NCBI GenBank assembly: GCA_029582265.1
Contig: CM055837.1
Span: 12,103,926-12,167,925 of the forward strand
Direction: 5' to 3'
DNA from: Zoroaster sp. YZ-2022
Lineage: Eukaryota > Echinodermata > Asteroidea > Forcipulatida > Zoroasteridae
Length of the DNA stretch: 64,000 nt
Each line of letters opens with the position of its first letter. Positions within the stretch are counted from its first letter, which is position 1. The notes under the pieces are model-generated. The model was not told the origin of the DNA and made no database searches. It saw nothing but the letters and a program-made list of their open reading frames with translations. The translations under genes were made by a program, and so were the position numbers. Positions 59,451-64,000 of this stretch are shown one piece after another.

Positions 59451-59982
59451 TTACTTTAATAGTTCAAAGTCGAGTGGAATGTAAAATCTATTTTTATAGG
59501 TATCCGCGACAGCCTTGTCTTTTCCTTGATTAGCTGTAGCATCGCCGTCGCTGACATCTACTCTTAATTTAGTTATATTATCCGATTCGATTCCTTGATA
59601 CGCTAGATTTTCGAGTTGGTGTCTCGTCAACCACGTGTCTTTGAAACAATTGTACACATCCGCATCGTCTAAAGAATACACTTCATTTCCTTCAATTTTA
59701 ATGGAAATCTTTTTAACAATGGCTCTATATATTATGTACGATAGTTCGCTCACCATCTTCGGATTCTAGAGTAATGTTAAAAGCCAATCTGGTTGAACCG
59801 GGAACGATCACGCCGTCTTTCCCCAAATTTGGGAAACGAACCGTTAACAGTTGGTTTTCATCGATAGTGCTCGGATTGTTTGTGATGACGAGTTTTTGGC
59901 GCAATCCTTTTATACCTTTTGAATTTCTCAATCGTCTATACGGATTTAGTTTGTGCCCGAATGCTTCGCTCATATTTAACAT
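59451..59982 (-). pseudogene. Probable Polinton major capsid protein, truncated and frameshifted
   Basis: The first open piece, 59982-59725, runs from MSEAFGHKLNPYRR to VRFPNLGKDGVIVPGSTRLA. After a one-base shift near 59728 the next frame continues with AIVKKISIKIEGNEVYSLDD and ends at FYIPLDFELLK, TAA at 59453-59451. An N-terminal strand-rich region followed by a PLDFELL-type segment is what I expect of the double jelly-roll capsid (PY type) of Polintons. Those proteins usually run to several hundred residues, whereas only about 180 are present, so most of the second half is missing. It is divergent with the gene at 60027. The assignment is by pattern only. Confidence 0.6.
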
Positions 59983-59990
59983 GTACTTTT

Positions 59991-60001
59991 ATTTTATTAA
60001 A
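59991..60001 (-). promoter_or_regulatory. AT motif upstream of capsid gene
   Basis: Reverse complement TTTAATAAAAT, 8 bp before the first ATG (59982). Confidence 0.45.
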
Positions 60002-60015
60002 TTAAAAAAAAAATG

Positions 60016-60029
60016 TTTATAATAAAATG
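60016..60029 (+). promoter_or_regulatory. TTTATAATAAAATG start-codon motif
   Basis: Identical 14-mer to 63025-63038, with the final ATG being the start codon of the gene at 60027. Confidence 0.6.
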
Positions 60030-60474
60030 GTGTCTATAGCGATGATTATTGGAGGCGCCGTAGTAAACGCCCTCGCTATTGCCGGATCAATTTTTTTATT
60101 TTCCAGTTTACGTTCCAACGAAGCGGAAAAAACGAAAGAGACACGATTTAACGCTAGAAAAACTTGCTAAAGCTAGAGACGAATGGTCCAAAGAGCGCTC
60201 GAAATATCTAAATTACATGAACGACTGACTCAAAAAAGAATCGCGCGCTCAAAAAACTTTTACCGATATAAACGAAGCGATGAGTGAATATTATATCGTT
60301 ACCGGCAGTCAATTTGATTTACCGCCAAATTTATACGACGAGCCTAAACTAGCCGATTTTTACGCTCCTAGCGAAGATCAAAAAACCAGAGAAGTCTTGT
60401 TCATCATCTTGGGCATGGGAGTAGTAGGCTACGTGAGTTATAAATTATTCAAACAAGATAAAAATAAAAACTAA
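60027..60474 (+). pseudogene. Two-membrane-segment Polinton protein, broken
   Basis: Starts at ATG 60027 with a hydrophobic N-terminus (MIIGGAVVNALAIAGSIFLF), then a charged helix. The frame runs out at TAA 60168, while the neighbouring frame continues with LEKLAKARDEWSKERSKYLN, is hit by TGA at 60226-60228, and resumes through NEAMSEYYIVTGSQFDLPPN and ADFYAPSEDQKT to a second hydrophobic segment (VLFIILGMGVVGYVSYKLF) and a Lys-rich end at 60474. The layout is TM, coiled helix, TM, about 150 residues. Similar proteins occur beside Polinton capsid genes; a virion-membrane or assembly role is only a guess. One frameshift and one nonsense codon inactivate it. Confidence 0.65.
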
Positions 60475-60485
60475 TTGTAAATAGT

Positions 60486-60903
60486 ATGGCAGAAGGAGGA
60501 TACGATGATTTTGATCCGCTGAGAGAAAACATCCAAGACGACGATGGTGAAGAAATAGAGATGGAAGATTTACCGCAGCAACCGGTAACGTATCATACAG
60601 CGTATGAAGGAGACGTGTTATCAGCTGACAATCTCGGTACATTGAGCAAAGAACTCGTTAAAGATGCTGTAGATGATTTTTTACAAGCAAGTCGGATACG
60701 AGCCAATTGCGAGAGAATACGGTAAATTTGAGTACAAAGGCTCGAAACTTTATTTTATAAAACAAGACGGGGAAAGAATCCCGTTAAATAGCGAGAAAGA
60801 AAAGGGAACATTTTTAGCTATATCTACTCTCAAACAAATGTACGGCTTGGATTTTATCCGAGCCGATCTAGGTATAGTTGATTATGTTACAAGATCTCGA
60901 TGA
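60486..60903 (+). pseudogene. Acidic Polinton protein, one frameshift
   Basis: MAEGGYDDFDPLRENIQDDD opens an acidic N-terminus; the frame is lost near 60690. The adjoining frame carries VGYEPIAREYGKFEYKGSKL, a beta-rich segment with GERIPLNSEKEKGTFLAIST, to TGA 60901-60903. It lies 11 bp after the previous gene and overlaps the next start (60884) by 20 bp, so it is packed like a viral gene cluster. Function unknown to me. Confidence 0.6.
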
Positions 60904-61562
60904 AATAACCGTTGAAAGCATTCCGACGCGAGATTTACCGCAAGTTGCGACGAATGTAGAACGAGACACCCATGAAACAATTTCTATTCTTCGAGACGAA
61001 GAATAGCGAGCGGATGGACTTCCATTGCGAGAACTGTTGGGTCTCGATAAAGCCTTGCAAACGACTCAAGGTGAACTCGTAAATAATTTAGCCAAGTTGA
61101 GCACACTCGACAAAGAAATCTCCACTCTTTTAAAATTACTCGGTGACGCGAGAGAGCAACGAAAAGACGAGTTCACCGTAGAGATTCGAAAACAGCTGCG
61201 AGAAAAACAAGACGAAAGAATAGCAAGCTTAGAGGTTGCTGGTACGAATGAGCGCGTTCTTCGTAGTCAAATCAATAGAATCAAAGAAACGATTAATAAA
61301 ATGTTGGAAAGAGACGTCGGGTTGGGTGAAAAAATTAAAACTTTGTTTAGAAAACAAGGCGTAACGATAGTCAGTATATTAGCGGCAATTAGTCTCGCGA
61401 TCAGTACCATCGTCGCTTTGATCGTAGCGAGCGTAAAACCGATTCCAACGCCACCTTTGCCACCTACGCCTACACCCAGTGGCGGTACCGTAAAAGACTG
61501 GATACAAAAAACTCTCAAAAATCTATCGAATCTACCAAAGAAACTTGGATTAAAAGCCTTAG

Positions 61563-61592
61563 ATTCTCTATCATCATTCATTCTCTATCATC
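61563..61592. repeat. 17-bp tandem duplication causing a frameshift
   Basis: ATTCTCTATCATCATTC is followed directly by ATTCTCTATCATC. Removing one unit restores the reading register, so it is the likely cause of the break. Confidence 0.8.
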
Positions 61593-61708
61593 GGAGGAGT
61601 ATTGAGTTGGTTATTGACAAAACTTTCAGGAGCGGTAGGATGGTTGGCGGAACATGTGTGGCTATTCGTCAGTGGAGTTGGGGCCATGGTTTTATTTTAT
61701 CTACAAAG

Positions 61709-61718
61709 TCAACGTTGA
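61709..61718. other. Shared 10-bp palindrome with two stop codons
   Basis: TCAACGTTGA: read on plus it gives Gln-Arg-stop of the coiled-coil protein, and read on minus Gln-Arg-stop of the capsid-type gene. The two genes overlap tail to tail by exactly this palindrome. Confidence 0.75.
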
Positions 61719-62991
61719 ATAAACTCGTAAATAATTACGACTAACCCAAAAGCAATCGCGAGACCAAATATCAGAGATTTTTTTTTCCTCTTGGTGATCA
61801 TCCATCGCAAGGTCGAGTTGAGTATCGATGGATGGTGGTGGCTGCTTAGAATCGATAGATGGTTGCTGAGTATCGATGGATGGTGACGGAGGTGGAACGG
61901 GCGTTGAATTCGTATCTTGATTCGATCCGAGCGACAGATTTGGCGTTGCGATCAAAATATTATTGTTGTATCCCACGTACGTTCCTATAAGCAAATTCAT
62001 GTCGGATGGCATAAGGTATAAATCTTCTCCGATGACAAAGTTTAACTGCGATCTAGCGTATTGTAAAGAATCTTGGTACCTCTGAATAGAAAATTGCAAA
62101 TCTACCGGAGAATCGATCGAAGCATCGAGTATGTTTAAGAATTCTCTTTTTGCATCTAAACCAGTACCTGGTACGAGAATTCCAGTTTTAGCTTGAGCTT
62201 GAGCTCCTAGCACTGCGTAAACGTACGTTCTTATAGAGTCGTTGATTCGTTCTATACCTATATCCGTAAAACCTTGCCACGTTGTGCTAATCCCTCCGCG
62301 AGTATAAATTTAACACAAGCTCGCTCAGTCTGAGGAGATTGTGAAATGTAGGCGACTGCATACGTCGAGGGATGATCTCCAAAGCCCATCTTTGTAGCGT
62401 CTGAATAATAATCATAATGCAGGCTTGAATTATCGTAGTCTTTCCCAGGCACAGGAATGTAACCGTTGTCGTAATAATAGGCTATTCCCAATCCTCTCGA
62501 GTTTTTGTCTTCTTGTTGTTTCCAATTAGATACCGGCGAGACGTGAAAGTCTCTACATATTTTATTATACGCGCCAATGTCTATATTGTTTTCAAACGCG
62601 CTCCAAAAATTTTGAAAAGATGCGGGACAGCTCATTTCTTTGAGCAATCGTCTAATTTGATAATAGACGTGAAATTTGAAGAAACTACTAATCATCGGAT
62701 TCGAATGGAGCAAATGTTCGTAACTCACTCCACAACCCGTCGTACTACACCACGTTACAAAATTCATTTGATTCTGATAAAACTTTAGCGCAGACGAATT
62801 CCAGCTACTTACAATCTCATCGCTATTGACGTGGGGCAACTTGTACTTGCTAAAAGGATCGGCGAGTTCTACTTCTAAAAATTCTTTTTCTGTCAAGTAA
62901 ATCTTTGAATAGACAAGTCGCTGGAAGAAATTCTTCCAGCTTCAAAATTTCCAAATTGTCGATACCGCTTTGATGCTAAAGGAAGCGTCAT
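61709..62991 (-). pseudogene. Second Polinton capsid-type protein, three frameshifts
   Basis: The start at ATG 62991 follows the AT motif and reads MTLPLASKRYRQFGNF, then SSDLSIQRF to a TGA at 62895. The next frame (62896-62258) contains LADPFSKYKLPHVNSDEIVS, WSTFENN-like helical text near 62600 and AVAYISQSPQTERACVKFIL. A shift near 62280 leads to VLGAQAQAKTGILVPGTGLD and a low-complexity repeat of SIDTQQP/SIDSKQP. A T9 tract (61778-61786) moves the last part into a hydrophobic tail (LIFGLAIAFGLVVIIYEF) ending at 61709. I place it near the PX class of Polinton structural proteins, tentatively. The C-terminal membrane segment is notable. About 420 codons if unbroken. Confidence 0.6.
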
Positions 62992-63002
62992 TTTATTATA
63001 AT
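62989..63002 (-). promoter_or_regulatory. ATTATAATAAAATG start-codon motif
   Basis: Reverse complement matches the 14-mer at 60016 and 63025 in 13 of 14 positions; its ATG is the start at 62991. Confidence 0.6.
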
Positions 63003-63024
63003 CTAACATTATTTTATCTTTTAG

Positions 63025-63038
63025 TTTATAATAAAATG
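63025..63038 (+). promoter_or_regulatory. TTTATAATAAAATG start-codon motif
   Basis: Exact repeat of 60016-60029; its ATG opens the truncated gene at 63036. Together with 62989-63002 it forms a 44-bp divergent intergenic region. Confidence 0.6.
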
Positions 63039-63149
63039 TATCATACGATTGAAATTAAACATTTTAGCAAGCCCATCGTATTAGATAATACAATCGATAA
63101 TCGAGATGGTAAACTGCATCCATCTTTGACACATATCACTATATGGTAA
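63036..63149 (+). pseudogene. 5' end of a further Polinton gene, cut by LINE
   Basis: 37 codons from ATG 63036, MYHTIEIKHFSKPIVLDNTI then DNRDGKLHPSL, to TAA 63147-63149. The first about 29 codons look like the block's coding sequence, and the end runs into LINE-like sequence from about 63125-63150. Only the N-terminus survives, so the family cannot be named. Confidence 0.5.
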
Positions 63150-64000
63150 CAATGACATTGAAATATCCTACATCAAACAAGAAACTTTTTCAATCATTTT
63201 CTAAAAAGCAAACTCCTAAACCAAAGTTGAATGTATCTCTTCTGCGCGACAACAAAGACGCTGCTAAACTCTATTCAGATCAGCTAGACTCAAAACTCGG
63301 GTTAGAAGATATTCCAAATGACTTGGAACAAATAGCAGATGATATTACGGTAGCGATACAAGATTCGCTAGAAGCTGTTTGCCCAAAAATCATCCCTAAT
63401 AAATCTTCTGAACCCTGGCAAGATCAAGAATTACAAAATCTAATGAGCAAGCTGCATAAAAATCCAAAAAATAGGGCTCTTCAAAAGCAAATTGCAAGAA
63501 GAGAAAAACTTTAAAAGATCAATATTTTCATGAAAAAGCGTTGCTATAAATACTGCAGCAGAGGCAAGACAAGTTGAGAAAGAATTTCAACTTGCTAAAA
63601 CCAAATCTATGCACTCTACCACCTCAAAAATCACCATTTCAAATGAAAAGTTAATAAAGCATTTCAAAGAGCATTTTTCTAAAAAGGTTATTGACGTACC
63701 ACCTGAGTTAGAACATCCAAATAGTTATGATTACTTGTTGGATACACAGGTTGAAGTGAATGAAGATCCACCTAACCTTGATGAAATTGCTGAAGTAGTT
63801 AAAACATTTAAGAATAACAAATCTGCTGGTACAGATAATCTTCACTGTGAAGGGCTGAAGTACCATTGTAGTAAGAATCTTCTTGTATTTAACTATGCTG
63901 ACTTCTCTTGTATGGTCTCTAGTGGCTGTCCCAGAATCTTGGCTTGCTATGAAGGTAGTTTGTCTCTACAAAAAGGGTTTGAAGTCTCTAGCAGAAAACT
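63143..64000 (+). mobile_element. LINE fragment: linker and start of reverse transcriptase
   Basis: The first frame (63143-63514) has a charged pre-RT linker (DNKDAAKLYSDQLDSKLGLE, EPWQDQELQNLMSKLHKNPK). After a frame change near 63510-63560, QVEKEFQLAKTKSMHSTTSK, HFKEHFSKKVIDVPPELEHP and the RT entry EIAEVVKTFKNNKSAGTDNL..EGLKYHCSKNLL follow, then LVAVPESWLAMKVVCLYKKG (motif 2 region) in a shifted frame, to the window end. This differs from the LINE at 30029. The endonuclease is absent, so it is either 5'-truncated at about 63130 or rearranged. The catalytic motif, if present, lies beyond 64000. Confidence 0.75.

Larger units (their letters stand above)
60884..61718 (+). pseudogene. Coiled-coil membrane protein of Polinton, broken
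   Basis: The probable start is ATG 60884 (MLQDLDEITVESIPT). An in-frame TAG at 61004-61006 interrupts it, then the frame is open to about 61580: a long heptad-rich coiled coil (LLGLDKALQTTQGELVNNLA to VLRSQINRIKETINKMLERD), a hydrophobic segment at about 61350-61435 (VSILAAISLAISTIVALIVA), a proline-rich spacer and KDWIQKTLKNLSNLPKKL. A 17-bp tandem duplication (61563-61579, copy from 61580) shifts the frame. The correct register then gives a further hydrophobic stretch (WLAEHVWLFVSGVGAMVLFY) and TGA 61716-61718. Such proteins with hydrophobic C-termini accompany Polinton capsid genes. Its stop overlaps the opposing gene. Confidence 0.7.
58881..63149. mobile_element. Polinton/Maverick (adintovirus-like) structural-gene block
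   Basis: A dense block of genes on both strands with short gaps, unlike its surroundings, and proteins of the type found in the capsid/membrane half of Polintons: a probable double jelly-roll capsid, a coiled-coil membrane protein with a KDWIQK segment, and a second capsid-type protein. DNA polymerase, integrase, ATPase and protease genes are not in the window, and no terminal inverted repeats were seen. The right side is cut by a LINE fragment. Family recognition is from general features, without a database search. Confidence 0.75.

Overview
The window looks like nuclear DNA of a marine invertebrate, most likely a deuterostome (echinoderm, hemichordate or cephalochordate). The evidence is AT-rich intron-like sequence with almost no long host ORFs, single exons of animal extracellular and Golgi genes (PAN/Apple, HYR, GT29 sialyltransferase), and a rich mix of Penelope, DIRS/Ngaro, LINE, tRNA-derived SINE, MITE and Polinton sequences. 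The lineage is an inference; no host gene is complete here.

Layout. 1-3157: a Penelope-like retroelement on the minus strand whose two ends are inverted copies of each other. 3158-18190: mostly intron/intergenic DNA with a PAN-domain exon (6285-6507), MITEs, and two tandem HYR exons plus a small upstream exon (13069-15193), all minus strand. 18195-55015: a mosaic of long, mutually similar dispersed repeats. Because several copies are present, insertions can be read against paralogous empty sites: a 5.06 kb LINE (30029-35084, 13-bp target duplication), a 1.0 kb TIR element (40809-41827), a tRNA-Leu-derived SINE (42709-43067), a DIRS/Ngaro-like element with split direct repeats (43447-48573) and a 0.7 kb TTAA-flanked piggyBac-like fragment (54072-54783). 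55016-58900: a terminal exon of a GT29 sialyltransferase (56166-56380), a foldback repeat, a MITE and another inverted-repeat structure.

58906-63149 is the most distinctive region: part of the structural gene block of a Polinton/Maverick (adintovirus-like) element. It holds a small intact zinc-cluster gene, a truncated probable major capsid gene, several membrane or coiled-coil genes and a second capsid-type gene. Nearly all are frameshifted. Five gene starts carry an AT-rich motif (TTTATAATAAAATG or a close variant) at or just before the ATG, and two genes meet tail to tail, sharing a 10-bp palindrome that supplies both stop codons. A LINE fragment (about 63150-64000) follows directly and runs off the window.

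No functional tRNA, rRNA or CRISPR array was seen. All mobile elements appear inactive as they stand. The host exons are too isolated to assemble into genes from this window alone.
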